A stretch of 64,000 nt of DNA from DATBLE01 sp963719325 (GCA_963719325.1 CAVRBW010000024.1:1-64000); one strand, 5' to 3'. Shown: positions 47,079-55,781, numbered from the stretch's first letter. Notes: a model not told the origin generated them from the letters alone. Translations and numbers: made by a program.

Positions 47079-47120
47079 CGCGGCGCACCGCCTGCGTCAC
47101 ATGGGCTCCCGCCGGGCAAA
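47032..47120 (-). repeat. Dispersed hairpin element, copy D
   Basis: Contains a perfect 25-bp palindrome (GTGGGGGAACCC, then A, then the complement; 47038-47062). Read on the minus strand it matches the galT leader: TGCCCGGCGGGAG, a GC-rich spacer, GGGGG-TCGTGGGGGAACC, then GGTTCCCCCACGCT. As in copy C, the palindrome is translated as GSPTL at the N-terminus of the adjoining gene. Confidence 0.7.
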
Positions 47121-47210
47121 GTTCGTCGGCAGCGTCGTCGGGCAAAGCTCGCCGACGCGCCACCACCGGGGGCCCGGCTCCGCCCGAGAAAGGTTCGCGC
47201 TTCCAAGGGC

Positions 47211-48464
47211 CTACTCCTCGTACCGCTTGAGCACGATCGACGCGTTGTGGCCGCCGAACCCGAAGGAGTTCGACATTGCCACGCGTACGTCAGCGTGGCG
47301 CGCCTCGTTCGGGATGTAGTCCAGGTCGCACTCCGGGTCGGGCACCTCGTAGTTGATCGTCGGCGGCAACACACCGTCCACGATCGCCATGGTCGAGAAG
47401 ATCGCTTCGACCGCGCCGGCGGCGCCGAGACAATGCCCGGTCGAGCCCTTCGTCGAGGAGATCGGCGTCTTCCTGGCGTTCTCCTCCCCGAACGCGAGCT
47501 TGATCACACGGGTCTCGCTCGCGTCGCCCAGTGGCGTCGAGGTTCCGTGAGCGTTCACGTAGTCCACCTCCGACACGTCGATGCCGGCGTCGGTGAGTGC
47601 CATCTGCATCGCCCGCGCCGGGTTCACGCCCGTCGGGTCGGGTTCGGTGATGTGCTGTGCGTCCGACGAGACGCCGTAGCCGGCCAGCTCCGCATAGATC
47701 TTCGCGCCGCGGGCCTTCGCCCGCTCGAGCTCCTCGAGGACGACCACCGCTCCGGCCTCCCCCATCACGAATCCGTCCCGGCCGCTGTCGAACGGCCGGC
47801 TCGCGTGCTCGGGATCGTCGTTTCGCCGTGAGAGCGCACGCATAGCGCCGAACCCCGCGATTCCGACCTCGGTGACCGGCGCCTCCGTTCCGCCGCAGAA
47901 CATGACGTCGGCGCGGCCGAGCTTGATCGCGTCCGCACCCTCGCCGATTGCCATGTTCGAGGCGGCGCAAGCGGTGCACTGAGCGCTGAGCGGCCCCCGC
48001 GTCCCCAACTCGATCGAGACCCAGCCGGCGCCGAGGTTGGGGATGATCGCCGGGATCGAGAACGGATTGACTCGATCCGGGCCGCGCTCGCGTAGCTGCG
48101 TGTGGCAGTCCTGGAACGACTGGAGGCCGCCGATACCCGTCGCGATCGACGCCCCCACGCGATCGGACTCCTTGGCGATGTCGATGCCGCAGTCCTGCTC
48201 TGCCATTCGCGCGGCGGCAACGACCATCTGGGCGAAACGGTCCATCCGCCGGGCGGTCTTGTACTCGATCCAGTCCGTCGGTTCGAAGTCCTTCAGCTCG
48301 CAGGCGAAGTTCACGAAGTACGCGCTCGAGTCGAACTGCGTGATCGGCCCTGCACCGGATTTTCCGGAAACGAGGTTCTGCCACGACGTCTGCACGTCGT
48401 TACCGAGCGGTGTAACCGCTCCCATCCCGGTGATGACGACTCTGCGGTGCCCGTCGGCGCTCAT
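47211..48464 (-). CDS. fabF: Beta-ketoacyl-ACP synthase II
   Basis: A 417-residue condensing enzyme for chain elongation. The catalytic triad is visible: Cys in SAQCTACAASNMAIG, His in NAHGTSTPLGD and His in KGSTGHCLGAAG; the C-terminal MSNSFGFGGHNASIVLKRY closes the fold. ATG at 48464 overlaps the fabG stop by one base (TAATG). In many bacteria acpP lies between fabG and fabF; here the overlap leaves no room for it. Confidence 0.97.
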   Translation of the reverse strand: MSADGHRRVVITGMGAVTPLGNDVQTSWQNLVSGKSGAGPITQFDSSAYFVNFACELKDFEPTDWIEYKTARRMDRFAQMVVAAARMAEQDCGIDIAKESDRVGASIATGIGGLQSFQDCHTQLRERGPDRVNPFSIPAIIPNLGAGWVSIELGTRGPLSAQCTACAASNMAIGEGADAIKLGRADVMFCGGTEAPVTEVGIAGFGAMRALSRRNDDPEHASRPFDSGRDGFVMGEAGAVVVLEELERAKARGAKIYAELAGYGVSSDAQHITEPDPTGVNPARAMQMALTDAGIDVSEVDYVNAHGTSTPLGDASETRVIKLAFGEENARKTPISSTKGSTGHCLGAAGAVEAIFSTMAIVDGVLPPTINYEVPDPECDLDYIPNEARHADVRVAMSNSFGFGGHNASIVLKRYEE

Positions 48465-49201
48465 TACATTCCCAATCCTCCGTCGACGAGCAGCACCTCG
48501 CCGGTCACGAACGAGGCCTCGTCGGAGCAGAGGAAGCGTACCGCTCCCGCCACGTCCTCCGGCGTGCCGAGACGACCGAGCGGCGTGTTCCCGAGAATCG
48601 CCTGCTGGACCTCTCCGGGGAGCACGTCGGTCAGCGCAGTCTGGATGTAGCCCGGCGCGACCGCGTTCGCACGAACGCCGCGCGAGGCGAGCTCGCGGGC
48701 CAACGACTTCGTGAACCCGATGATCCCCGCCTTCGAGGCGGCGTAGTTCGTCTGCCCGGGGTTGCCGTGGATCCCGACGACGCTGGTCAGATTGACGATC
48801 GCGCCGCTCCGGCGACGCATCATCCCGCGGGCTGCGGCTCGGCAGGTGTGGAACACGCCTCCGAGGTTCGTGTCCAGCACGATCCGCCAATCCTGGTCGG
48901 ACATCCGTGCGATCAGGCCGTCACGGGTCAAGCCTGCGTTGTTCACGAGGATGTCGAGCTCGCCGGCCTCATCGACCAGACGAGCGGCCTGCTCGGCATC
49001 GGAGACGTCGGCCTGCACCGCGCGACCGCCGATCGCTCCGACGAGTGCCTCTGCTTCCTCGGAACCGGTTCGGTACCCGATCACCACCTGCGCGCCGGCC
49101 CGTGCCAGCTCCGACGCGATCGCACGTCCGATGCCGCGCGAAGCACCGGTGACGAGCGCGAGCTTGCCCTCCAGCGAGCAGAACTCGCTCGAATCCCTCA
49201 C
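48464..49201 (-). CDS. fabG: 3-oxoacyl-ACP reductase
   Basis: A 245-residue short-chain dehydrogenase. NADPH motif TGASRGIGRAIA, NNAGLTRDGL, catalytic Ser in NLTSVVGIHGNPGQ, and Tyr-x3-Lys in NYAASKAGIIGFTKSLA; C-terminal VAPGYIQTALT and VTGEVLLVDGGLGM. The GTG at 49201 is used because the Rossmann strand follows directly; longer frames run into the hairpin element upstream. It reduces beta-ketoacyl-ACP in the elongation cycle. Confidence 0.95.
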   Translation of the reverse strand: MRDSSEFCSLEGKLALVTGASRGIGRAIASELARAGAQVVIGYRTGSEEAEALVGAIGGRAVQADVSDAEQAARLVDEAGELDILVNNAGLTRDGLIARMSDQDWRIVLDTNLGGVFHTCRAAARGMMRRRSGAIVNLTSVVGIHGNPGQTNYAASKAGIIGFTKSLARELASRGVRANAVAPGYIQTALTDVLPGEVQQAILGNTPLGRLGTPEDVAGAVRFLCSDEASFVTGEVLLVDGGLGM

Positions 49202-49232
49202 AGGCCAACCCCGCAGCTCACGCTGATTCCCG

Positions 49233-49332
49233 TCGCCGCGACCGACATGGCAGGCGCGGCTCCCAGCGGTCACTGAGGTGCGAACGGGTCAGAGGATGGG
49301 GCACACGGGGGAAACCGACCGTTTCCCCCGTG
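49233..49332 (+). repeat. Dispersed hairpin element, copy B
   Basis: Close match to copy A over about 100 bp. It ends in a perfect 12-bp stem, CACGGGGGAAAC/GTTTCCCCCGTG, around a 5-nt loop (about 49304-49332). It fills the gap between fabD and fabG and would form a hairpin just after the fabD stop in the operon mRNA. Confidence 0.7.
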
Positions 49333-49357
49333 AAAGCGAGCCGGAGGCGAGCGCCTC

Positions 49358-50281
49358 TCACGTGGGCGCGATCGCTTCCTCGATCTTCTCGAGCGAGGCG
49401 AGGTCGTTGACGGAGATCGCCTTCACGCTGCGGTCGATGCGCTTGACGAGCCCGGAGAGGACGTTGCCCGGCCCCACCTCGACGAAGGTGCGCACGCCCT
49501 CCTTGACGAGCTCGGACGCAGCCTGCGTGAAACGTACGGGCGCCGTCAGCTGGTCGACGAGCAGCGCGGCCATTCGTTGCGCCTCCTCGAAGCGAGCGGT
49601 GACGGTCGACATGAACGCGGCCTCGGGCTCGCTGAACATCACGCGCTCGATCGCCGGCCGAAGCCGTTCCGCCGCCCGGGCGACGAGCGGCGAATGGAAT
49701 GCACCCGAGACCTTCAGCTTGACCGTCCGCCGCGCGCCCTCCTCTTCAGCCAGCGCGCAGCACTCGTCCACGGCCTCGTTCTCGCCCGAGACGACGATCT
49801 GGCCGGGGCAGTTGTAGTTTGCCGGCCAGACTCCGATGATTCTCCGGCAGAGCCGCTCGACGACCTCGTCCTCGAGCCCGAGGATCGCCGCCATCGAGCC
49901 GGGTCGCACCCTCGCCGCTTCGGCCATCGCGAGCCCGCGCTCGCGCACGAGCGCGATCGTCTCTTCGATGCCGACCGACTCCGCGGCCGCAAGTGCCGCA
50001 AACTCGCCGACCGAGTGCCCGATCACGTAGTTGGGCTCGATCCCACGCCGGCGCAGCGCCGCAAGGACGGCGAGGCTCGTGGCGACGAGCGCCGGCTGCT
50101 GGATCTCCGTCCCGACCATCTCCTCGAGTGGGGTCTCGAAGCAGAGCTTGCGGAGATCCAGACCGCTCGCCTCGCTTCCCCGGTCGAACACCGCCATCGC
50201 CTCGGGCACCGCCTCGGCGATGTCACGGCCCATGCCACGCGCGAGCGCGCCTTGACCCGGGAAGCAGAACGCAATCTTCAT
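49358..50281 (-). CDS. fabD: Malonyl-CoA:ACP transacylase
   Basis: A 307-residue acyltransferase that loads malonate onto ACP. FCFPGQGAL at the start, catalytic Ser in VIGHSVGEFAALAAA, the conserved Arg in the following helix, and catalytic His in SGAFHSPLV. ATG at 50281 overlaps the fabH stop by one base (TGATG). Confidence 0.96.
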   Translation of the reverse strand: MKIAFCFPGQGALARGMGRDIAEAVPEAMAVFDRGSEASGLDLRKLCFETPLEEMVGTEIQQPALVATSLAVLAALRRRGIEPNYVIGHSVGEFAALAAAESVGIEETIALVRERGLAMAEAARVRPGSMAAILGLEDEVVERLCRRIIGVWPANYNCPGQIVVSGENEAVDECCALAEEEGARRTVKLKVSGAFHSPLVARAAERLRPAIERVMFSEPEAAFMSTVTARFEEAQRMAALLVDQLTAPVRFTQAASELVKEGVRTFVEVGPGNVLSGLVKRIDRSVKAISVNDLASLEKIEEAIAPT

Positions 50282-51285
50282 CACGCCTCCGTCCATTGCA
50301 GTAGCGCCGACCCCCAAGTCAGTCCCGCCCCCATGCCGGTCATCAGCACGGTGTCCCCACGGTGGATTCGCCCTTCCGCGACTGCGTCTGCCAGGGCGAG
50401 CGGGATCGACGCAGACGAGGTGTTCCCGTATCGGTCGACGTTCATGACGACGCGGTCCTCCGGGATCCCGAGTTTGGTAACGGCATGATCGATAATCCTG
50501 ACATTTGCCTGGTGGGGAACGTAGACATCTACGTCGTCCACCGAAAGATCACATTCTGCAAGCACGTTCTGCGCAGAGCTGACGAGCACGCGCGTCGCGA
50601 ACCTGAACACCTGCCGGCCGTTCATATGCACATAGTGCTGGCCGGTGGCGACGGTCTCGGCGCTCGCCGGCATGCGTGACCCGCCTGCCGGGATCAGCAG
50701 ATCGACTCCGCCCGCCCCGTCGACTCCGAGCTCGAAGCCGAGAAAGCCGCGCTCCTCGACGCGTTCGACGACGACTGCCCCCGCTCCGTCGCCGAAGAGC
50801 ACGCACGTCGAGCGGTCTGTGAAGTCCATCACCTTGGAGAGCACGTCACCCCCGACGACGAGCGACCGGCTGACCAAGCCGCTCGAGACCATGCTGAACG
50901 CCTGAGCCAAGCCGTACATGAACCCCGTGCAGCCGGCCGCGAGGTCGAATGCGCCGGCCTCGCCGGCGCCTAGCTGGTCGGCGAGAATCGCCGCCGTCGA
51001 CGGAAACGCCATGTCGGGCGTAACCGTCGCGACGATGATCAGGTCGAGATCGCTCCCCCGCATCCCGGCCCGCTCGAGCGCTGACCGCGAAGCGGGCAGC
51101 GCAAGTTCCGAGAGCGCTTCGCCAGGCGCGGCAAACCGCCGCTCGCGAATCCCGGTGCGCGCTCGAATCCACTCGTCCGAGGTGTCGACCATCTGGGCGA
51201 GTTCCTCGTTCGTGACTACCCGCTCCGGCACATGGCAACCCAGGCCGGTAATCGACACGGAGACTCCGTTTGCTCTTCCGATCAT
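50281..51285 (-). CDS. fabH: Beta-ketoacyl-ACP synthase III
   Basis: A 334-residue initiating condensing enzyme. Cys in AFDLAAGCTGFMYGLAQA, His in VYVPHQANVRIIDH and Asn in NVDRYGNTSSASIP form the triad; GLGCHVPERVVTNEEL is the usual N-terminus. ATG at 51285 overlaps the fabZ stop (ATGA). It sets the primer unit of fatty-acid synthesis; primer specificity (straight or branched) cannot be read directly. Confidence 0.97.
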   Translation of the reverse strand: MIGRANGVSVSITGLGCHVPERVVTNEELAQMVDTSDEWIRARTGIRERRFAAPGEALSELALPASRSALERAGMRGSDLDLIIVATVTPDMAFPSTAAILADQLGAGEAGAFDLAAGCTGFMYGLAQAFSMVSSGLVSRSLVVGGDVLSKVMDFTDRSTCVLFGDGAGAVVVERVEERGFLGFELGVDGAGGVDLLIPAGGSRMPASAETVATGQHYVHMNGRQVFRFATRVLVSSAQNVLAECDLSVDDVDVYVPHQANVRIIDHAVTKLGIPEDRVVMNVDRYGNTSSASIPLALADAVAEGRIHRGDTVLMTGMGAGLTWGSALLQWTEA

Positions 51286-51725
51286 GCGGCCGCCGTCGCG
51301 AACGTCAGCGTGCCCCGAACCGCCAGGTCGTCGCCGACGCGAGCGACCGCCTTGCCCTTGCCGATCGGTCCGCGTGCGGTCTCGAGCTCGCAGAAGAGCG
51401 TGAGCTCGTCACCGGGCTCGACGAGCCGCTTGAAACGAACGCCGTCGATGCCGGCGAACAGGGCGAGCTTGCCGCGGTTCTCCTCGAGCGAGAGCGCCGC
51501 GATCGCGCCTGCCTGTGCCAGCGCCTCGACCATGATCACACCGGGCATGATCGGACGGCCCGGGAAGTGACCCGGAAAGAACCACTCGTCTCCGCGAACG
51601 TGCTTGCGGGCGACCACGCGTGCGCCGGGCTCGAGCTCGAGCACCTCGTCGAGGAAGAGAAACGGGTCGCGGTGGGGAATGATCGTCTCGATCACGTCTC
51701 GCCCGAACGGCGCAGCGAGGGTCAC
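51282..51725 (-). CDS. fabZ: 3-hydroxyacyl-ACP dehydratase (FabZ)
   Basis: A 147-residue hot-dog-fold dehydratase. IPHRDPFLFLDEVLELEPG, the catalytic His in FFPGHFPGRPIMPGVIMVEALAQAGA with the Glu of the same segment, and GIDGVRFKRLVEPGD. The GTG at 51725 overlaps the sigma-factor stop (GTGA), which makes it the first enzyme of the fab series and couples it to the regulator. Length is typical. Confidence 0.94.
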   Translation of the reverse strand: MTLAAPFGRDVIETIIPHRDPFLFLDEVLELEPGARVVARKHVRGDEWFFPGHFPGRPIMPGVIMVEALAQAGAIAALSLEENRGKLALFAGIDGVRFKRLVEPGDELTLFCELETARGPIGKGKAVARVGDDLAVRGTLTFATAAA

Positions 51726-52321
51726 CCTGCGAGTCGATCTCGAAGGGACCGGCGCGCGCGGTGCGCGTAGCACTTGGCCGTTCCGACCGGGATGCCTGCA
51801 GTCGAGGCGATCTCTGGGAACGACCACTCGAACGCATCCTTGAGCACGACCACGCGTGCCTGTTGCGTGGAGAGCGTGCCGAGCCGGGACGAGAGCTCCG
51901 AGCGCAATTCGGACAGCTCGAGGGCCCGGACCGGATCTCCGTCCGCGGCAACACGGCGATCCTCGAGGAGCGGCTCGAACCGCCGCGACCGCTGTCTCGT
52001 CGCCACGTCGTGGCACGTGTTCACCACGAGTCGGTGAAGCCACGTCGAGAACTGCGCCTCCCCCCGAAACTGCCGGATCCGAACACACAGCTTCGCCAGC
52101 GAGTCCTGGGCCGCGTCCCGCGCGTCCTCGGAGTCGGCCAGGAGATGGGACGCGAGACGCTCGACCCGCGGAGCGTGCCGTTCACAAAGCGCCGCCAGCG
52201 CGTCGGGGTCTCCGTTCTTCGCTCTCGTCACCAGGATCGGGTCGCTCAGCTTCGCGTATTCGAGCGGCCGTGCCGGCCGCAACTCGATCTTCTGACGGCG
52301 TGCGCGCCCAAGCGGTTGCAC
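51722..52321 (-). CDS. ECF-type RNA polymerase sigma factor
   Basis: A 199-residue sigma-70 family factor. Region 2 (about 38-105): ALCERHAPRVERLA, DAAQDSLAKL, RGEAQFSTWLHRLVVNTCHD. Region 4 (about 145-197): LSTQQARVVVLKDAFEWSFPEIA, GIPVGTAKCYAHRARRSLRDRL. No anti-sigma gene adjoins it. Being first in the fab cluster and coupled to fabZ is unusual and suggests it may control lipid-synthesis genes or itself. A TAGACT box ends 6 nt before its GTG. Confidence 0.88.
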   Translation of the reverse strand: MQPLGRARRQKIELRPARPLEYAKLSDPILVTRAKNGDPDALAALCERHAPRVERLASHLLADSEDARDAAQDSLAKLCVRIRQFRGEAQFSTWLHRLVVNTCHDVATRQRSRRFEPLLEDRRVAADGDPVRALELSELRSELSSRLGTLSTQQARVVVLKDAFEWSFPEIASTAGIPVGTAKCYAHRARRSLRDRLAG

Positions 52322-52327
52322 CCTGCG

Positions 52328-52333
52328 AGTCTA
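52328..52333 (-). promoter_or_regulatory. Leaderless-type -10 box of the sigma factor-fab operon
   Basis: TAGACT on the minus strand ends exactly 6 nt before the GTG at 52321. Confidence 0.5.
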
Positions 52334-52342
52334 GTCGGGCGG

Positions 52343-54232
52343 TCAGCGCTGAACCGTGAACGCAACGGCGTGGCGCGTCTCGCCAAACGGGCCCCTGGCG
52401 AGCGCCACCGCCTCGTAGGCGCCGTCGAGCGCAGGGCCGGCGGGCGCCGATCCGTCCCAGGAGACTTGGCCCGCGCCCGCCGGCAGCTGACCGGCGAAGA
52501 CGGTCGCGACCACCGTCCCGGCCTGCTCGATCTGAACCGTGACGTCGGCCGGTGCCGCGAGCGCGAACCCGATCCCGAGCAGGTCGTCGGTACCGTCGCC
52601 GTTGGGCGTCAGCGCGACCGTCGACAGCGTCAGCCCGGACAGCGTCCGGTCGATGGAGAGTGACGCCGTCGCCTGCGCCGACCGGCCGTCCTGTCCGGCG
52701 GCGGCGACCGTCAACACGTACGCACCGTCCGGAAGGCCTTCCGCCGCATACGGGAAGGATTGGCGCCGAGCGGATTGCAGCTGATCCGCAAACAGGGTGG
52801 CAACCACGGCGCCGCTCGCATCGGTCACCGTCGCCGTCACAGCCGCTTTCGTCGACAGCGTGTACGAGATCGTCGTCGCGTCGGCGATTCCGTCGCCGTC
52901 GGGAGAGAGCACCGCAGGATCGACGACGAGCCCGGAGAGGAGCGCGGCCGGTGGCGGAATCGGAGCCGCCGAATCGATTGTTCCCTGCGCAGGCCGAGTC
53001 TCCGAACCGGCTTCGATCGTCCACGTGTAGGAGCCCGGCGCAACGCCGGTCGAGCTCCACGTCCACGTAACCGCCCGGCCGCTGCCCGCTCCCCGTGCGA
53101 CCACCTGACCGGACGAGCTTCGTACGCTCACCGTCCAGGCGTGCGCGGCAGAGAGCCGCGCGGTGAACGCGACCGGCCCGCCGAGCGACCCCCGAACCTG
53201 CGGCGCATACAACTTCGGCAGCCCGATCGACGCCGCCTCACGGGCCAGATCGGGCAACCTCGCATACAGGGACGCCCCCGGACAGCTCGTAAAGCCCGTG
53301 TCTCGATGGCCGGAGATCGCGCGCAGACGCGCCGGAGTTCCGCGCGAGAACTTCGCGTTTCCGCCGGACGTCCACGTAACGAGTCCGAGCGGGTCGACGT
53401 GCGCGACGTCGAGCCGCCAGGCAAGCAGCTTCGCGAGCGCATGCTGGGCAGCCGGCGAGATCGGCGCCGAGGAGTAGTTCCCGATCACCGCCACGCCCAC
53501 CGAGCCGGTGTTGAAGCCCTCCGCGTGCGCCCCGATCACATTCCGATCGATCCCACCGGCACGCCCTTCGAAGACCTGGCCGTACCGATCGACGAGAAAG
53601 TTGTAGCCGATGTCGTTCCAGCCGTTTCCACGCACGTGGTAGAGCTCGATCCCGCGTACGATCGCGGCCGACGCTCCGGGACCGTAGTTCGCCGAGCCGG
53701 CCGTGTGATGGACGACGGCGAAGGACACCGCCTTCGCATAGCGCGGGCGGCCCCGCAGGATCTCCTCGTCGGCCCTCCACCCCGTGCGCGAGACGATTTG
53801 CGGGGCCGCAGCCGCTGCCGTCGTCCGCACCGGCCCGGCGCCGACCGGGCTCCATACGTACCAGACCCTGACCCTATGTACGTCCCCGATCAGCCGGTAC
53901 CCGATCCGGTCCGACGGCCCAACCCAGTACGGATTGCCGAGCCGCCACCCTCGGCGCGTGCGGGCTTCGGCCGTCCGCGTGTCGGGCAGATCCTCGGCCT
54001 CGGGGGCGACCTGCCGCCATGCACTCCAGCGCCCGACCCGGCTGCGGGTGCGGAAGAGGACGCGGCCCGAGCCCTGCCAGTGGAATCCGACCAGATCGAA
54101 GCGCGCCGGCGAGGTCGCCGCAGCCGTCGTGCGCGTAACGCCGATCGGGAGGTCCTGCGAGACGATGGTCGCGTCGCCCGCCCGGGCTACCCCGGGGAGC
54201 GCAACGAGCAGGAACAGGGCGACGCGGAGCAT
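52343..54232 (-). CDS. Exported N-acetylmuramoyl-L-alanine amidase (PGRP fold) with FlgD-like repeats
   Basis: About 629 residues. Signal peptide LRVALFLLVALPGVARA; an N-terminal domain (to about 150); an Amidase_2/PGRP domain at about 155-320 with zinc-ligand His in VVHHTAGSANYG, NDIGYNFLVDRYGQVFEGRAGG and the C-terminal SGHRDTGFTSCPG. Then come Ig-like and FlgD-Ig-like repeats, two of which carry the calcium-type motif LSPDGDGIADA and LTPNGDGTDDL. It would cleave the peptide from MurNAc outside the membrane. The second of two close ATGs (54232) is preferred because GAGG lies 6 nt upstream. Confidence 0.88.
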   Translation of the reverse strand: MLRVALFLLVALPGVARAGDATIVSQDLPIGVTRTTAAATSPARFDLVGFHWQGSGRVLFRTRSRVGRWSAWRQVAPEAEDLPDTRTAEARTRRGWRLGNPYWVGPSDRIGYRLIGDVHRVRVWYVWSPVGAGPVRTTAAAAAPQIVSRTGWRADEEILRGRPRYAKAVSFAVVHHTAGSANYGPGASAAIVRGIELYHVRGNGWNDIGYNFLVDRYGQVFEGRAGGIDRNVIGAHAEGFNTGSVGVAVIGNYSSAPISPAAQHALAKLLAWRLDVAHVDPLGLVTWTSGGNAKFSRGTPARLRAISGHRDTGFTSCPGASLYARLPDLAREAASIGLPKLYAPQVRGSLGGPVAFTARLSAAHAWTVSVRSSSGQVVARGAGSGRAVTWTWSSTGVAPGSYTWTIEAGSETRPAQGTIDSAAPIPPPAALLSGLVVDPAVLSPDGDGIADATTISYTLSTKAAVTATVTDASGAVVATLFADQLQSARRQSFPYAAEGLPDGAYVLTVAAAGQDGRSAQATASLSIDRTLSGLTLSTVALTPNGDGTDDLLGIGFALAAPADVTVQIEQAGTVVATVFAGQLPAGAGQVSWDGSAPAGPALDGAYEAVALARGPFGETRHAVAFTVQR

Positions 54233-54267
54233 TCTCATCCTCGAGTCCTCGGCAAGTGTGCCCACCC

Positions 54268-54287
54268 GCTCAGGCGTCGGCCTGAGC
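54268..54287. promoter_or_regulatory. Inverted repeat GCTCAGGC-GTCG-GCCTGAGC
   Basis: A perfect 8-bp palindrome in the 76-bp divergent gap between the amidase gene and nfeD. It lies where the nfeD -35 element is expected, so it could be an operator for either gene. Confidence 0.45.
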
Positions 54288-54292
54288 ATTGA

Positions 54293-54298
54293 TAGAAT
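54293..54298 (+). promoter_or_regulatory. -10 box of nfeD
   Basis: TAGAAT, 10 nt before the GTG at 54309, giving a leader of about 4 nt. Confidence 0.45.
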
Positions 54299-54308
54299 CC
54301 TTACGACT

Positions 54309-55613
54309 GTGAAACCCGCTCTCCTGCGGGCCTTTCTCGCCTCGCTGGCCGTGATCGCAGCGATCCTCTCTATTGGGGGATCTGCCTCGGCGGCAGCGCC
54401 GCGCGTCCTCGTCGTTCAGTTCGACAACGACATCAACCCGGTGACGGCCGACTTTCTGAACGACGAGATCAATCGCGCGAACAAGGGCAACTACGCGGCA
54501 ATCGTGATCGAGTTCGACACGCCAGGCGGGCTCGTCGACTCGATGAACAAGATCGTGAAGAAGGAGCTCGGCTCGAAGGTTCCCGTGATCGTCTACATCG
54601 CTCCGGAAGGAGCAGGCGCGGGCTCGGCGGGGGTCTTCATCTCCGAGGCGGCGGACGTCCTGGCGATGGCGCCGCAGACGACCATCGGCGCGGCGACCCC
54701 GATCACCGGCAGCGGCAACTTGCCGTCAGACCTGCGCCGAAAGGAGATCAACTTCTACGCCAGCAAGGCGAGGAGCCTCGCGGCGACGCACGGACGGAAC
54801 GGGACGTGGGCAGACGCCGCCGTTCGCCGAGCGTCGAGCCGAACCGCAAACGAGGCGGTGAGCCAGAACATTGCCGACCTCCAGGCCTTGACGCTCCCCG
54901 AGTTGCTGACGAAGATCGACGGCCGCAAGACGATTCCGAAGGGCCTGGTCCTGCACACAGCGGGCGCGGAGATCACCACCGTGAAGATGGGGTTCTGGAA
55001 ACGCCTGCTCGACACGCTGATCGACCCGAACCTGATCGCGTTGATGCTGACGCTCGGCGTCCTCGGAATCATCGTCGAGCTCTGGCACCCGGGCCTGATC
55101 TTCCCCGCGACGTTCGGCGTCCTCTGCCTGGCGATCGCGTTCTTCGGCCTCGACGTCCTGCCGATCAGCTGGGCAGGCCTGCTGCTCATCGCCGCGGCTT
55201 TTGTGTTCTGGATCGTCGAACTCTTCATCGCGTTCAGCCATGGTGCGTTGACCGTCGCAGGCGCAGCCTGCTTCGTCTTCGGCTCGCTGCTTCTGTTCGA
55301 ACCGGCCGGTTCCGGCTACCAAGTCTCCCTCTCGCTCTCGTTGAGCGTCGCCGGCGTGGTCTCGCTCTTCTTCGCCTTCGCGCTCGCGAAGGTGGTGCAG
55401 ATCCGCCGTCGGCCGGCCTCGGTGGGGACGCACATGATCATCGGCGCCCACGGCCAGGTCCGGCGCGACGGCCTCGTCGCCGTCCGGGGCGAGCTCTGGC
55501 AGGCTCGCGACGAGGACGGGGGAGACCTCGAGCTCGGGGAAGAGATCGAGGTTGTGCGAGTCGAGGGCCTCTCTCTGGTCGTCCGCCAGGTCCAGACCCC
55601 CGCGCACGTCTAG
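54309..55613 (+). CDS. NfeD-family membrane serine protease
   Basis: A 434-residue protein of the long NfeD (NfeD1b-like) class. Signal peptide or membrane anchor to about 29; ClpP-like protease domain with EFDTPGGLVDSM and catalytic Ser106 in GAGAGSAGVFISEAA; four or five hydrophobic segments at about 235-360; and a C-terminal NfeD OB-fold (MIIGAHGQVRRDGLVAVRGE). Such proteins pair with an SPFH/stomatin partner and cleave membrane-associated substrates. The slipin gene follows, but a 169-bp nested palindrome separates the two. The TAG stop lies inside the palindrome's left arm. Confidence 0.92.
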   Translation: MKPALLRAFLASLAVIAAILSIGGSASAAAPRVLVVQFDNDINPVTADFLNDEINRANKGNYAAIVIEFDTPGGLVDSMNKIVKKELGSKVPVIVYIAPEGAGAGSAGVFISEAADVLAMAPQTTIGAATPITGSGNLPSDLRRKEINFYASKARSLAATHGRNGTWADAAVRRASSRTANEAVSQNIADLQALTLPELLTKIDGRKTIPKGLVLHTAGAEITTVKMGFWKRLLDTLIDPNLIALMLTLGVLGIIVELWHPGLIFPATFGVLCLAIAFFGLDVLPISWAGLLLIAAAFVFWIVELFIAFSHGALTVAGAACFVFGSLLLFEPAGSGYQVSLSLSLSVAGVVSLFFAFALAKVVQIRRRPASVGTHMIIGAHGQVRRDGLVAVRGELWQARDEDGGDLELGEEIEVVRVEGLSLVVRQVQTPAHV

Positions 55614-55778
55614 ATGGTTGACCGGCAATTCCTCGCTACGCGGCTGGTGGCTGAGACGCGGCGCCGGCTGGCGCCGCCCGCCCTCACCCGTATTCCCGAT
55701 ACGACCTCGGACGAGCGGCGTCTCCGGCTTGGTCTCAGCCATCTCCGCGTCAGCGTCAATTACCGATCAACCATCTAG
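55610..55778. repeat. 169-bp nested palindrome (MITE-like element or structured RNA)
   Basis: Outer arms of 21 bp, 55610-55630 and 55758-55778, pair at 19 positions and both end in CTAG (left begins CTAGATGGTTGA). Inside, CGCGG (55639) pairs with CCGCG (55745), and GGTGGCTGAGAC (55646) with GTCTCAGCCATC (55732). The centre has a perfect 8-bp hairpin, GCGGCGCC-GGCT-GGCGCCGC (55658-55677), and CGTAT-TCCCG-ATACG (55689-55703). GAGACGC (55653) can pair instead with GCGTCTC (55718), an alternative fold. It fills the whole nfeD-slipin gap except 12 bp. Confidence 0.75.
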
Positions 55779-55781
55779 GAT
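55776..55781 (+). promoter_or_regulatory. -10 box of the slipin gene, formed at the palindrome's right end
   Basis: TAGGAT, 9 nt before the GTG at 55791. Its first three bases are the last three of the palindrome's right arm, so the element may provide the promoter. Confidence 0.4.

Noticed and set aside
49202..49357. Missed acpP gene between fabD and fabG
   Set aside because: The gap is 156 bp and consists of the hairpin element; no DSL phosphopantetheine motif in any frame.
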